This document shows, piece by piece, positions 1 through 8,690 of a DNA stretch of 64,000 nt. Each line of letters starts with the position of its first letter. Positions within the stretch are counted from its first letter, which is position 1. The DNA comes from Leisingera aquaemixtae (GTDB lineage Bacteria > Pseudomonadota > Alphaproteobacteria > Rhodobacterales > Rhodobacteraceae). The notes below the pieces were generated by a model. The model had not been told where the DNA came from. It saw nothing but the letters and a program-made list of their open reading frames with translations, and ran no database searches. Position numbers and translations under genes: made by a program. The stretch lies in the NCBI RefSeq assembly GCF_001458395.1, contig NZ_CYSR01000040.1, forward strand, positions 186,001-250,000. Direction: 5' to 3'.

Positions 1-1
1 C

Positions 2-94
2 ATCCACACCGGATATGCAGGCCCCGACCACCCGCAGCTGCCGCAGCTGGCCGAAAGCGGCTATCTGAAGGCCGTGTTCTTCCGGCTGGACTGA
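2..94 (+). CDS. C-terminal end of an RlmI-like rRNA methyltransferase (partial)
   Basis: Only the last 30 codons are present, ending in TGA at 92-94; the gene begins before the window. The visible tail contains DHPQLPQ and then ESGYLKAVFFRLD. It resembles the extreme C-terminus of RlmI-type SAM-dependent 23S rRNA cytosine-C5 methyltransferases, which end in a DHP...P...YLK pattern. The stop lies six bases before the GTG of the PIN gene, so the two are probably co-transcribed. I recall the same pairing of a methyltransferase and a PIN protein in Rhodobacter (names of the RSP_2647/RSP_2648 type), which supports the call. The catalytic domain is not visible, so this rests on a short tail and on context. 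Confidence 0.5.
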   Translation: MHTGYAGPDHPQLPQLAESGYLKAVFFRLD

Positions 95-100
95 TCCGGG

Positions 101-643
101 GTGAAGCTGCTCCTCGATACGTGCGTCCTCTATCCGACGGTGATGCGGGAAATGCTCCTGGGCGCGGCGCGCCTGGGCCATTTCACCCCGCTCTGGTCCG
201 CCCGGATCCTGGGCGAATGGGAACGTGCGGCGCTGAAGCTCGGCCCCGAAGGCGCGGCGCAGGCCAAGGCAGAGACCGCGCTGGCCCGCGCGCACTGGCC
301 CAAGGCCGAAGTTGCCCCCGCACCGGGCATAGAAACCCGCCTCTGGCTGCCCGACAGCGCCGACATTCACGTGCTGGCCGCCGCCATCGCAGGCCATGCC
401 GACGCTATCGTGACGGTCAACAACAAGGACTTCCCCCGTCACACCCTGGCCGAAGAAGGGCTGGAGCGCCTTGGCCCGGACGAGCTCCTCTACCGCTTCT
501 GGCTTGAGGACAGCGCCGGCATGGATGCCCTCGGTGCGCAAGTGCTGGCTGAGGCCAACCGTCTATCCGGGGGCCGCTGGGAAATCCGCCCGTTGCTCAA
601 GAAAGCCCGCCTGCCGCGGCTGGCCAAGGCCCTGGCGGGCTGA
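101..643 (+). CDS. PIN-domain protein (RSP_2648-like family)
   Basis: A 180-aa protein starting at GTG, six bases after the upstream stop. It opens with LLLDTCVLYP, the first PIN strand with the conserved Asp at residue 6. E39, D88 in the SADIH segment, D101 in ADAIVTV and D110 in NNKDF complete the usual acidic metal site of PIN ribonucleases. Unlike VapC toxins it has no small antitoxin gene beside it. It follows the RlmI-like methyltransferase directly, so a role in RNA processing or maturation is more plausible than a toxin-antitoxin module. The substrate is unknown. The family assignment is confident from the motifs; nuclease activity is inferred. Confidence 0.8.
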   Translation: MKLLLDTCVLYPTVMREMLLGAARLGHFTPLWSARILGEWERAALKLGPEGAAQAKAETALARAHWPKAEVAPAPGIETRLWLPDSADIHVLAAAIAGHADAIVTVNNKDFPRHTLAEEGLERLGPDELLYRFWLEDSAGMDALGAQVLAEANRLSGGRWEIRPLLKKARLPRLAKALAG

Positions 644-650
644 CCGGTGT

Positions 651-672
651 TTCATCTTTCCTGAAATACTCC
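651..672. repeat. Intergenic repeat of the TTCATCTTTCC...ATACTC type
   Basis: This stretch reads TTCATCTTTCCTGAAATACT and lies just after the PIN gene stop. It is followed by a GAGGGGCCGGCCCCTC palindrome near the end of the minus-strand M48 gene. The reverse complement matches the sequences at 37451-37474 and 55736-55759. It lies between convergent genes and may act with the palindrome as a transcript 3' end. Confidence 0.6.
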
Positions 673-718
673 GGGGAGTTTGAGGGGCCGGCCCCTCAAT
701 CCCGCCCTTGCCGCAGGC

Positions 719-1405
719 TCAGCCCCTGGACCATTTCGCTTCCAGCCGCTCCAGCGCGGCCATGCGCTCATCGGTCTTGGGATGGCTCATCAGCCAGGCC
801 GGCGCCATGCCGGCGCGCGCCTGCGTCAGCTCTTCCAGCTTGGCAAACAGGCTTTTCTGCGGCGCCAGGCCGATCCCCGCCTTGGTCAGCAGCGCCGCGG
901 CATATTCATCCGCTTCGTATTCATCGCCGCGCGACAGCCGCGCCGCCAGCAGCGAGGTCAGCGCCCCGGCAATCCAGGGGCCGATGAAGGGAACGTACCG
1001 GCCCAAGATCAGCATCAGCGCCGTGCGCAGCGCATTCTGCCCGGAGAAATCGACCATCCGCTTGCGCGCATGCCCCAGCGCCACATGGCCCAGCTCATGC
1101 GCAATCACCGAGGCCAGTTCCTCTGCGCTCACCTCGCCATTCTGGTACTTGCGGTAAAAGCCGCGGGTGATGAAGATCCGCCCGTCCGGCGCCGCCAGCC
1201 CGTTGACCGGATCGACCTCATAGATGTGGACAGGGATACGCGCGATGTTCAGCGCCGCCGCCAGCCGGTCGGTCAGCCGCTTCAGCCGCGGGTCCGCCAG
1301 CTCGGTCGAGCGCTGATCCAGCTCGCGATTGGTGCGCCAGACGGATATCCGGTACATCACAAGGCCATAAAGCACGGCCAGCAGAATTGGCATGAAGCGC
1401 AGCAT
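719..1405 (-). CDS. M48-family zinc metalloprotease, membrane anchored
   Basis: A 228-aa protein. An N-terminal membrane segment (about residues 3-20) precedes a peptidase domain with the zinc motif HELGH at 103-107 and a downstream third ligand in DEYEADEYAA, around E164. This is the HExxH plus glutamate arrangement of M48 (HtpX/Oma1-like) peptidases. At 228 aa it is a compact version without TPR repeats. The likely role is quality control of membrane or periplasmic proteins; no substrate can be read from the sequence. Met1 (1405) and Met5 (1393) are both possible starts. The gene is divergent from the ThrE-like exporter, with 161 bp between them. Confidence 0.85.
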   Translation of the reverse strand: MLRFMPILLAVLYGLVMYRISVWRTNRELDQRSTELADPRLKRLTDRLAAALNIARIPVHIYEVDPVNGLAAPDGRIFITRGFYRKYQNGEVSAEELASVIAHELGHVALGHARKRMVDFSGQNALRTALMLILGRYVPFIGPWIAGALTSLLAARLSRGDEYEADEYAAALLTKAGIGLAPQKSLFAKLEELTQARAGMAPAWLMSHPKTDERMAALERLEAKWSRG

Positions 1406-1566
1406 GCTTCAGATATGGGCCGAAACCGCGCCGCCAGCAAGAGGCAGCGGCCGCGAAGCCTTGCACCCAGCGCAGGCCGCCATGCAAAATCCGCACTCGC
1501 CGCCGCGCGCCGCATCCATTAAGGGGGCTGAACCCCAAGGCACCCCAGAACAACGGCATCCGGCAC

Positions 1567-2739
1567 ATGGCACTCCTGTCTCAGCTCCGCAACATCGCCG
1601 ACACAGGCGAGACCCTGCACCGCAGCGGCTGTGCGCCCTACAAGATCGAGAAATACCTGCAGTTCTATGCCAGAAAGCAGGGCATCAACGTGATCGTGCA
1701 GGCCACCCCCACATCGATCTCCTGCCAGTTCCCGGACGAGGACAACCAGTTCATCATCCGCCGCCTGGAGCCCGCCCAGATCAACCTCAGCCTGCTGGCG
1801 CGCACCATCATCCGCATCAACGCGGTGGAGGATCCGGGGATCGAGGAGCCGGGCCGGTACCCTGCCTGGCTGATCATGGTGGCCAATATCGCCATACCGC
1901 CGGCCTTCCTCACCCTGATCGGCAGCGCGCTGACGACAATTGCGCTGTCGGCGGTGCTGGGCTTCCTGGTCTGGCTCTGCCAGCTGTTCTGCCGCGGTGA
2001 CCGGGTGATCCTGGTCGAATTCCTCTCGGCGCTGGTCGCGGGGCTGGCGGTGTCGCTGGTCAGCAGCATGGGGGTGGAGGTGCCGGTCTGGGGCACCTGC
2101 ATCGCCGCCATCGTGCTGTTCGTGCCGGGGCTGTCGATCGCCAACTCCCTGGAATGCCTTGCCTTCAACGACGTGATCTCCGGCTCCAGCCTGTTTGCCC
2201 AGTCGATCTTCGTGCTGATGAAACTGTTTATCGGCATCTACATCGGCGTCAGCATCGGCGCCGAGCTGTGGGGGGCGACGCCGCAGGTGAAGAACGTGAA
2301 CGAAGTCCTGTGGTGGATGCCCTATCTGGCGCTGCCTGCGCTGTCGTTCTCGATCGGGGTGATCTTCAATGCCCGGCTGGTGGATATCGTGCGGGCGCTG
2401 CCAGTCACCGTGCTGGGCATGTGGGGGCCGCTCTACCTCGGCTTCGGCAGCGGCTGGATCGTCGGCACCTGGGTCACCGCCATGTGCATCACCCTTTACG
2501 GCACCTGGCTGGCCAAGACACTGAACCTCACCGGCGCGATCTACATCGTGCAGGGCATCCTGATCCTGGTCCCCGGCAGCCGGGTGCTGATGAGCGCGAC
2601 GCAGTCGCTGTTCAATGAAACCCTGATGGCGGACGCCAGCATCGGCCTGTCGGCACTGCTGATGTTCTCGGCCATCGTGGCGGGGCAGGTGACGGCGCTG
2701 GCGCTCTATTCGCAGAAGAACCGCAACCTCGCCAGCTAG
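1567..2739 (+). CDS. Threonine/serine exporter family protein (ThrE-like)
   Basis: A 390-aa protein. The N-terminal half has the soluble/amphipathic segment and first hydrophobic helices of the ThrE (DUF1212) domain: an early HRSGCAPYKIE segment, then repeated hydrophobic stretches. The C-terminal half has the second membrane domain (DUF3815-like), giving about ten membrane segments in one chain. In many bacteria these two halves are separate proteins; here they are fused, as in Corynebacterium ThrE. Efflux of threonine, serine or small peptides is the known role of the family. It converges with the HD-GYP gene, and the two 3' ends overlap by four bases. Confidence 0.8.
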   Translation: MALLSQLRNIADTGETLHRSGCAPYKIEKYLQFYARKQGINVIVQATPTSISCQFPDEDNQFIIRRLEPAQINLSLLARTIIRINAVEDPGIEEPGRYPAWLIMVANIAIPPAFLTLIGSALTTIALSAVLGFLVWLCQLFCRGDRVILVEFLSALVAGLAVSLVSSMGVEVPVWGTCIAAIVLFVPGLSIANSLECLAFNDVISGSSLFAQSIFVLMKLFIGIYIGVSIGAELWGATPQVKNVNEVLWWMPYLALPALSFSIGVIFNARLVDIVRALPVTVLGMWGPLYLGFGSGWIVGTWVTAMCITLYGTWLAKTLNLTGAIYIVQGILILVPGSRVLMSATQSLFNETLMADASIGLSALLMFSAIVAGQVTALALYSQKNRNLAS

Positions 2740-4187
2740 GCGCTGCGCTCAGCCGCCGGCAGGTCCCATTCCGCCGCCGCCAAGGGCGCGTCCGAGGCCG
2801 AGGGCCAGCCGCTGGCGGTCACCGCATCCTGCAGCGCGGCATAGCAGTCCGGGTCGATGGCGGGGCCAGCCATGCCGTCCATGATGGCATAGGTCTTCTC
2901 CAGCGGCATTGCCGCACGGTAGGGGCGCTCGGCGGTCAGCGCGTCAAAGATATCGGCCACTGCCATCACCCGCATCTCCTGCGTCAGCTGGCTGGCATCC
3001 ATTCCGTACGGATAGCCCTTGCCGTCCAGCCGCTCATGATGTGCAGCGCTCACATCCGCAAGCTCCTGGAAGGCGGCAATCCGGCTCAGCACCTCGTGGC
3101 CCAGCACCGGGTGGCGCTTCATCAGGGCAAACTCCTCATCCGTCAGCTTGCCGGGCTTGTCCAGGATGGTGTTGGAGATCCCAAGCTTGCCGATATCATG
3201 CAGCAGCGCTCCGCGCACCATCCAGCGGCGCCGTCCGGGGGCATAGCCCAGCTGGTCGCAGATCAGCCCGGTGTAACGCGCCACCCGCTGCGAATGGCCG
3301 TGGGTAAACGGGCTTTTGGCGTCGATCACCAGCGAAAACGCCCGCGCGATCTCATCCAGGTAGTCTTCATCCACAGTATGGATATGCTGCGCCTGCGGGG
3401 TGGCAAAGACCTCCGCCTCCAAGCCCGGGTCCTGCAGATCCGCCAGGAAGCCGGGGCGGCGGATCACCGCGGTGAATACCGGCACAAGGTCCGGGTCGAA
3501 CCAGCTGCCTGCGCGTGCTTCCAGCTCCGCCGCGGCGGCCTCAGCGCCCGCACTGGCGGCAAAGACGTCCGCCACCTGCGCCATCAGCGCGATGCGCGAA
3601 AACAGCGGGATTGCCGCGCCCTTCAGGCCCTGCGGCTGGCCGCCGCCGTCCCAATGCTCATCCAGGCTGGCGATGCCCTCCGCCACATCCTCGGAGAAGC
3701 GCATCTGCCGGGCGATACTGGCGCCGCGGTTGCAGCGGGTCTCGATCAGCTCGCCGGCCAACTGGCCGTTCCTGGCAATCACATGGCCCAGCGTTTTCAG
3801 CTTCTGCAGCGGGCTGGCCCCCAGCGCGGTGTTGCGCAGCAGGAACTCGATGCCCTGCCGGGAGCCGCTCACCGTCTTGAAGTTCTGTTTGAAGGACAGA
3901 TCATCGGTCAGATACAGCTGGCAGATGCGGGCCGCATTGGAGCTGCACCCCAGATCCTTCAGCAGCAGCGTGAAATAGAGGTCGGAGGGCGCCTGCGGCG
4001 GCAGCTCCAGCTCCCGCGCGGCCTGCATGCCGATCCAGCAGCAGCGCACGCAATGGCCCTTGGGCTGGCCTTCGGTCAGATCCAGCGCATGGCTGAGCGC
4101 GCCCAGCAGCTCCCCCAGCCGCAGAATGTCCTGCGGTGCGGCACCGCCGGCCGGGCCGGGACTGGTCGGGGAAAAAATATATGTCAT
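2736..4187 (-). CDS. Tandem HD-GYP protein (degenerate first copy, intact second copy)
   Basis: A 483-aa protein. The C-terminal half is a complete HD-GYP domain: HGHSQRVARY (~296-305), the HDIG motif HDIGKLG (330-336) and HHERLDGKGYPYG (383-395), followed by the expected VADIFDALTAERPYR. The family hydrolyses cyclic di-GMP. The N-terminal half looks like a decayed copy: GHCVR (44-48), KDLG (77-80) where HDIG would be, and LDEHWDGGGQPQGLKG (~175-190) in place of the GYP motif. This suggests a catalytically dead, perhaps regulatory, first domain. No membrane segment or receiver domain is present, so it is probably cytoplasmic. It stands alone and shares the 4188-4372 gap with the end of minE. 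Confidence 0.85.
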   Translation of the reverse strand: MTYIFSPTSPGPAGGAAPQDILRLGELLGALSHALDLTEGQPKGHCVRCCWIGMQAARELELPPQAPSDLYFTLLLKDLGCSSNAARICQLYLTDDLSFKQNFKTVSGSRQGIEFLLRNTALGASPLQKLKTLGHVIARNGQLAGELIETRCNRGASIARQMRFSEDVAEGIASLDEHWDGGGQPQGLKGAAIPLFSRIALMAQVADVFAASAGAEAAAAELEARAGSWFDPDLVPVFTAVIRRPGFLADLQDPGLEAEVFATPQAQHIHTVDEDYLDEIARAFSLVIDAKSPFTHGHSQRVARYTGLICDQLGYAPGRRRWMVRGALLHDIGKLGISNTILDKPGKLTDEEFALMKRHPVLGHEVLSRIAAFQELADVSAAHHERLDGKGYPYGMDASQLTQEMRVMAVADIFDALTAERPYRAAMPLEKTYAIMDGMAGPAIDPDCYAALQDAVTASGWPSASDAPLAAAEWDLPAAERSA

Positions 4188-4372
4188 AGGCCTTCGGCAG
4201 TAAAATGCGGAAGGACCATGACTAAGCGGACAGGATTAACCTGCCCTTACCCGGCGCAGGATAGGGGCGGGGTCTCTGCGCCCGATTTTCGTAAAATGCC
4301 CGGGGCCGCCGTTTGGCAGCCCCGCGGTCAGAATGCAGAGGCCGCCGCCTGGCAGCCCCCAGGGTCCCGGCC

Positions 4373-4636
4373 CTAATTCACACCCAGCTTGCCTGGGAAC
4401 TCTATGTTGATCTCCAGGCTCGACAGCTCGTCGCCGCGCTCCATGCGGATGTCGATCGCCTCGTCGCCGATCTGCATGTGGCGGCGGATCACTTCCAGGA
4501 TTTCGCGCTGCAGCTGCGGCAGGCAGTCGGGGCGGGCGCCGCCGCTGCCGCTGCGCTCATGCGCCAGCAGGATCTGCAGCCGCTCCTTGGCCGTGCTGGC
4601 AGAGGCTTTGCGGGGGCGAAGGGAAAATCCGAACAT
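4373..4636 (-). CDS. minE: Cell division topological specificity factor MinE
   Basis: An 87-aa protein of the usual MinE length. It begins MFGFSLRPRK, the amphipathic membrane-targeting N-terminus, followed by the TAKERLQILLAHER segment that contacts MinD. The C-terminal topological domain has ILEVIRRHM and ends in LEINIEFPGK. I chose the ATG at 4636 rather than upstream starts because it gives the family-standard N-terminus and leaves a four-base gap after minD, as expected in an operon. MinE stimulates MinD ATPase and drives Min oscillation, keeping Z-rings at mid-cell. Confidence 0.93.
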   Translation of the reverse strand: MFGFSLRPRKASASTAKERLQILLAHERSGSGGARPDCLPQLQREILEVIRRHMQIGDEAIDIRMERGDELSSLEINIEFPGKLGVN

Positions 4637-4640
4637 CCGC

Positions 4641-5489
4641 TTACACCGCCCGGCGGAACAGGCGCTGCAACAGGCCGCGACGAGGGTCCGCGGCAATCCG
4701 CATCTCGATCTGCTCGCCGATCAGCCGGCCCACTGCGTCCTCATAGGCCGCCGCCGCCGCCGAGGGGTCATCCAGCACCACCGGCACGCCCAGGTTGGAG
4801 GCGCGCAGCACCGCCGGGCTTTCGGGGATGATGCCCAGCAGCGGCACCGCCAGAACCTCCAGCACATCCTCTACCGTCATCATCTCGCCGCTCTCGATGC
4901 GGGATTTGTCGTGGCGGGTGATCAGCACCTGCGCCTTCACCGGCTCTGCGCCGGCTTTGCTGGCGCGTTCGGTGATGCTGTTCAGCAGCCCCAGCACCCG
5001 GTCGCTGTCGCGGACAGAGGAGACCTCGGGGTTGGTGACAACAATCGCCTCATCGGCAAAATGCATCGCCATCTGGGCGCCGCGCTCGATCCCTGCCGGG
5101 CTGTCGCAGATGATATAGTCGAATTCCTCGCGCAGCTCGTCCAGAACCCGTTCAACGCCTTCCTTGGTCAGCGCATCCTTGTCGCGGGTCTGCGAGGTGG
5201 GCAGCACCGACAGGGTTTCCAGCCGCCGGTCGCGGATCAGCGCCTGCTTCAGCTTGGCGTCGCCCTGGATCACGTTGATGAAGTCGAACACCACCCGGCG
5301 CTCGCAGCCCATGATCATGTCCAGGTTGCGCAAACCGACGTCGAAGTCGATTACCACCGTCTTGTGGCCGCGCCGGGCCAGCTCGGCGCCCACTGCCGCC
5401 GAAGTTGTGGTCTTGCCGACACCGCCCTTGCCCGAGGTGACAACAATCACCCGGCCCAGCGGCTCTTCCAGTTTCAGGTCCTTGCTCAT
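4641..5489 (-). CDS. minD: Septum site-determining ATPase MinD
   Basis: A 282-aa ParA/MinD-type ATPase. The deviant Walker A motif GKGGVGKTT lies near residues 20-28. VIDFDVGLRNLDMIMG and the CDSPAGIERGAQ segment are diagnostic of MinD. The C-terminus ends in an amphipathic helix with LLQRLFRR, the membrane-targeting sequence. The start at 5489 (MSKDLK) was preferred to longer forms because it sits directly before the VIVVTSGKGG strand. It is the middle gene of minC-minD-minE on the minus strand. MinD recruits MinC to the membrane and is displaced by MinE. Confidence 0.95.
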   Translation of the reverse strand: MSKDLKLEEPLGRVIVVTSGKGGVGKTTTSAAVGAELARRGHKTVVIDFDVGLRNLDMIMGCERRVVFDFINVIQGDAKLKQALIRDRRLETLSVLPTSQTRDKDALTKEGVERVLDELREEFDYIICDSPAGIERGAQMAMHFADEAIVVTNPEVSSVRDSDRVLGLLNSITERASKAGAEPVKAQVLITRHDKSRIESGEMMTVEDVLEVLAVPLLGIIPESPAVLRASNLGVPVVLDDPSAAAAAYEDAVGRLIGEQIEMRIAADPRRGLLQRLFRRAV

Positions 5490-5527
5490 TCGTCCTGCCT
5501 CTCTCATTCCAGCCCTCTTTACAGCCT

Positions 5528-6292
5528 TCATCCCAAGGCTTCCACACACAGCCGCTCGTCCTGCAGGAATACCTGCACCGGGCGGTTCAGCAGCTCCGGC
5601 TCCAAATTCTCGCTCGTCCGGTACAGCCCGGCGACCGCCAGCAGCTCGGCGTCCAGGCTGTGGCAGAAGATCCGGGCAGTCTCGTCGCCCTCGGCGCCGG
5701 CCATCGCCCGGCCGCGCAGCCGGCCATAGACATGGATGCTGCCGCGCGCGATCAGCTCGGCGCCCGAACTGACCGGCCCGACCACCACCAGATCGCCGCC
5801 TTCGGCCACCACCGTCTGGCCGGAACGCACCGGCTGGGTGATCAGCCGGTTTTCCGGCGGCCTGAGTTTCTTGGGGAGTTCGCGGCGGGGACCGGGCCTG
5901 GTGCTGCCTTCCATGTTGAGCGGCGCATCCTTGCCGCTGGCAATGGTGATCAGCCCGGCGTCCTCAGCCGCGGAGATCTGTTCCGGCGTGGCATTCTGCA
6001 CCCCGAACACCGCCAGCCCGCGGCTGCGCAAGCAGTCCGTCAGTGCCCGCAGCTCGGCCGGGCGGGACAGGCCGGGCGCCTGCGCCAGATCCAGGATCAG
6101 CGGCGCGCCGTCAAAGAAATGGGGGTTCCAGCGAAGCTGCGCGTCCAGCGCTGCATAGAAGGCCTGGTCCAGCGGCCCGTCTTCCGGGCGCAGCGCAACA
6201 GCGGTGAAATACCGCCCGCGGATCTGGAAAGGCTTAACGGCAGCGGCGGGGGCGCCGCCACGGGGGGGTATGTCTTGATGCGGCACGCTCAC
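5528..6292 (-). CDS. minC: Septum site-determining protein MinC
   Basis: A 254-aa protein and the first gene of the min operon. The N-terminal alpha/beta domain (FQIRGRYFTAVALRPED, then PLILDLAQAPG and RGLAVFGVQNA) binds FtsZ. A proline- and arginine-rich linker leads to the right-handed beta-helix domain with RSGQTVV, GDLVVVGPVSSGAELIARG, IHVYGRLRGRAMAG and ARIFCHSLDAELLAVAG. These are the characteristic MinC C-terminal repeats used for dimerisation and MinD binding. It inhibits Z-ring assembly at the poles. The region 6293-6491 upstream should hold the operon promoter. Confidence 0.93.
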   Translation of the reverse strand: MSVPHQDIPPRGGAPAAAVKPFQIRGRYFTAVALRPEDGPLDQAFYAALDAQLRWNPHFFDGAPLILDLAQAPGLSRPAELRALTDCLRSRGLAVFGVQNATPEQISAAEDAGLITIASGKDAPLNMEGSTRPGPRRELPKKLRPPENRLITQPVRSGQTVVAEGGDLVVVGPVSSGAELIARGSIHVYGRLRGRAMAGAEGDETARIFCHSLDAELLAVAGLYRTSENLEPELLNRPVQVFLQDERLCVEALG

Positions 6293-6491
6293 GCGATGCT
6301 CCTGCTCGGGGAATGCGGCTTTGGTCCGCGGCTTCTTTTCCTCTTGGGTAGCGTTTGGAGCGCGGCCCGTTCAACCGGGGAACGGCGGCTTCGGCGGACA
6401 TGCGCCGGATGCCGCAGGCACCGGCGGATTTCCGCACGCGGGCTGCTTCCGGTTGCGTAGAAAACCGTTGCCAGCCCGCGGCTGGCGGCGG

Positions 6492-7922
6492 CTAAAGCGG
6501 CAGCGGCGCGGACTGGCCTGAGGTTTCCAGGTCCCAGATTGCGGCCCACTGCGTGTCCTGCCGCTCCAGGATCAGATAGTTGCGCTCCGCCGCATAGCGC
6601 CCGGCCTGGCCGGGGATCTTGCGGATGCGGACAGGGTGGCCGGGCAGGGGCGCATCGCCCAGCCAGGACAGCATCCCCAAGACCCGCGCCCAGGCCCTGG
6701 GCGGCGCCCGGTGGGAAATGCCCGAAGCCACCAGCTGGTGCAGCATCTTGCCATCGCCCAGCGGCATCTCGCCGCGCGCGGCCAGGTGGATCTCACCGGA
6801 CACGGCAGCGATCTTCTGGCCGTCCAGCGCGGCGATATCGCGCGCCATCCGCAGCATCCGCCGCCAGGAGGCCCGATGCGCCCGGCTTTGCCATTGGTCG
6901 CGCAGGTCGTCCTCATATTCCTGCATCCGCGGGGTGAGCACCATCAGCAGCTCCAGCAGCGACAGCCGCGGCCCCAGCAGGGGCACGCTGGACAGCAGGA
7001 AGGTCTGCCCCGGTGCCTCCCGTTTCACCTCGGCTTTCATCATCTGCCAGCCGCCGCGCGCCATCACCCGGCGGCGGCTGCGCTCCGAGCGCAGGTCGGG
7101 CGCCAGCAGCCGCAGCCCCGGGGCCTCGATGCGCCAGCCCAGATGGGTGCCTTCGGGGTCCGCAAACCGCGCGGGCAGGTCGCCGTCGCAGCAGCCGTGC
7201 TGAAACAGCAGCGCCGCCTCGCGGGCCATCGCAAACAGCGTCTGGCCCACCGGCGAATAGGTGCTGGAGCGCCGCAAGCTGCCCCATCCGTCGCATATGT
7301 CATGATCGTCCCATTGCATCAGCGAGGGCACGCGGGCCGCGAGCCACGCAAGCTCCGGCGCGCTGTAAACCGCGAGGTAGCGGCGCAGAAAGCCTTCCCG
7401 CAGATGCTGGCGCAGGCTGGCCAGATCCTCCCGCGAGGGGTCGCTAGGCAGTTTGTCCGGCCAGCCATTGCTGAGCCGGTGGCCCTGCGTGACCTCATCG
7501 GCATAAACCTGGTCGCCGCCATGCAGCAGCAGTGAGAAAGGGCGCTTTTGATGTTCCGCGCCCATCCGCGCCCACATGGCGTTGCGCTCAGCCCCGTCGC
7601 GGTCCAGGTCGCCGTGCTCCTCGCCGTTGCAGGAGGCATAGGCGATCCGCATGTCCCCGCCGAACCCGCCCGCGACTTCATACCGCGCGCCGTCCCACTG
7701 GTAGGAGGAGGGCCGGCCCGCAGGCAGCGCAAAACGCGCGCGCAGCACCGAGACGTTTGCGTAATCCGCCAGCCGCTCGGGCCGAAGGTTCATGCCGCCG
7801 GCAGAAACAGGCGGCACAGGCAGACCCTTGGGCGCGATAAACAGCGCCGCAAGCTGCATCTGGCCATCGCGCAGATCGTCGAGGATCAGGATGGGGCCGG
7901 TGATCGGGGTGCTGCTGCTCAT
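6492..7922 (-). CDS. PhoD-like metallophosphatase (alkaline phosphatase D family)
   Basis: A 476-aa protein if it starts at the ATG at 7922 (MSSSTPITG). The upstream in-frame ATG would add 13 residues rich in cysteine and arginine that do not look native. Metallophosphatase motifs are visible in order: IAYASCNG, LLHGGDQVYAD, QWDDHDICDGWGS, AVSGEIHLAARGEM. These are the PhoD-type metal ligands. There is no signal peptide or twin-arginine motif, so this is probably one of the cytoplasmic PhoD-like proteins rather than a secreted alkaline phosphatase. The substrate is unknown. It stands alone downstream of nothing obvious on its strand. Confidence 0.82.
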   Translation of the reverse strand: MSSSTPITGPILILDDLRDGQMQLAALFIAPKGLPVPPVSAGGMNLRPERLADYANVSVLRARFALPAGRPSSYQWDGARYEVAGGFGGDMRIAYASCNGEEHGDLDRDGAERNAMWARMGAEHQKRPFSLLLHGGDQVYADEVTQGHRLSNGWPDKLPSDPSREDLASLRQHLREGFLRRYLAVYSAPELAWLAARVPSLMQWDDHDICDGWGSLRRSSTYSPVGQTLFAMAREAALLFQHGCCDGDLPARFADPEGTHLGWRIEAPGLRLLAPDLRSERSRRRVMARGGWQMMKAEVKREAPGQTFLLSSVPLLGPRLSLLELLMVLTPRMQEYEDDLRDQWQSRAHRASWRRMLRMARDIAALDGQKIAAVSGEIHLAARGEMPLGDGKMLHQLVASGISHRAPPRAWARVLGMLSWLGDAPLPGHPVRIRKIPGQAGRYAAERNYLILERQDTQWAAIWDLETSGQSAPLPL

Positions 7923-8097
7923 ACAGCAACAGGACCTAGGTGCGACGGCCCGCGCAATCAACCGCTGCGGGGGAATGCGGCGGGATATTTGCCCGCACTG
8001 CGGCTGAATTGCGCTGGCGCTGCGCAGAAGGGCATGGTCAAGATGTGCCGGGCCGCCTGCCAGGGGGCGGATTTCCTCATAGTTCAGGAGGCTTAGA

Positions 8098-8466
8098 ATG
8101 CAATGGGCTTTACTTGCGGCATCCCTGCTGGCCGCGCTGTGGACGGGTGTTCATGCCATCATCGGCGGCCGGGAATGCGCAGCGCCGCTGGCGCGGGACC
8201 GGCAGCTTCCGGATGCGGTGCGTGAGACCACCTTGTTATGCTGGCATCTGGTGACCGGCTGCCTGGGCCTTATGGCTGTGTTTCTCTTTGCAGGTGCCCG
8301 CGGCTCGGCCGAGATGGCCCTGGCCGGAACAGGCATGGCAGCGGTGATGGCGGCGACAGGCCTCCTGATGCCGCCGCTTCGCAGGGTGAAATACGGCCTG
8401 CTGCCGCAAGGCTGGCTGTTCGTGCCGGTTGCGGCCTTGGGCGCATGGGGCCTGTGGGGCGGCTAG
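8098..8466 (+). CDS. Small integral membrane protein, unknown function
   Basis: A 122-aa protein preceded by a good ribosome-binding site (CAGGAGG, about seven bases before the ATG). Hydrophobic stretches near residues 3-20, 47-65, 72-92 and 103-120 suggest four membrane helices. RRVKYGLLPQG in a cytoplasmic loop is the most distinctive motif. The protein resembles small conserved membrane proteins of Rhodobacterales but I cannot name a family. It is isolated: 175 bp lie before it and a repeat-containing region of 224 bp after it. Confidence 0.65.
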   Translation: MQWALLAASLLAALWTGVHAIIGGRECAAPLARDRQLPDAVRETTLLCWHLVTGCLGLMAVFLFAGARGSAEMALAGTGMAAVMAATGLLMPPLRRVKYGLLPQGWLFVPVAALGAWGLWGG

Positions 8467-8485
8467 CGGCAGCGCGCGGGGGCAG

Positions 8486-8561
8486 GCGGCGCTCCCGCCC
8501 GTGCGGCCTGCATTGAGAATGCCGTCCTCCCGGTTGGGCCCGGCGCCGGACCTGAAGGTCC
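8486..8561. repeat. Partial intergenic repeat (module 1 of the composite element)
   Basis: GCGCTCCCGCCCG, a short hairpin region, then TCCCGGTTGGGCCCGGCGCCGG. The same order (CTCCCGC, hairpin, TTGGGCCGGGCGC) occurs at 14387-14462 and at the left end of the composite repeats at 40086, 42282, 48054 and 60332. The rest of this gap has further GC-rich direct repeats (GCGCATCCTGCCCGGC, twice). Confidence 0.55.
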
Positions 8562-8690
8562 GGCGCGCATCCTGCCCGGCGCGCATCCTGCCCGGCGGGC
8601 AGGATGCCATGCCCAAGGCTGCCAAGGGGCGGCGGCGTCAGCCGCGGCACCTGCAGGCGCGGGAGCGCTTCAAGGTCTGTGTGAAAGGCC

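Noticed and set aside
3036-4376. A 446-codon plus-strand frame opposite the HD-GYP gene
   Set aside because: It mirrors a coding strand that carries HDIG and GYP motifs; no Shine-Dalgarno and no recognisable family.
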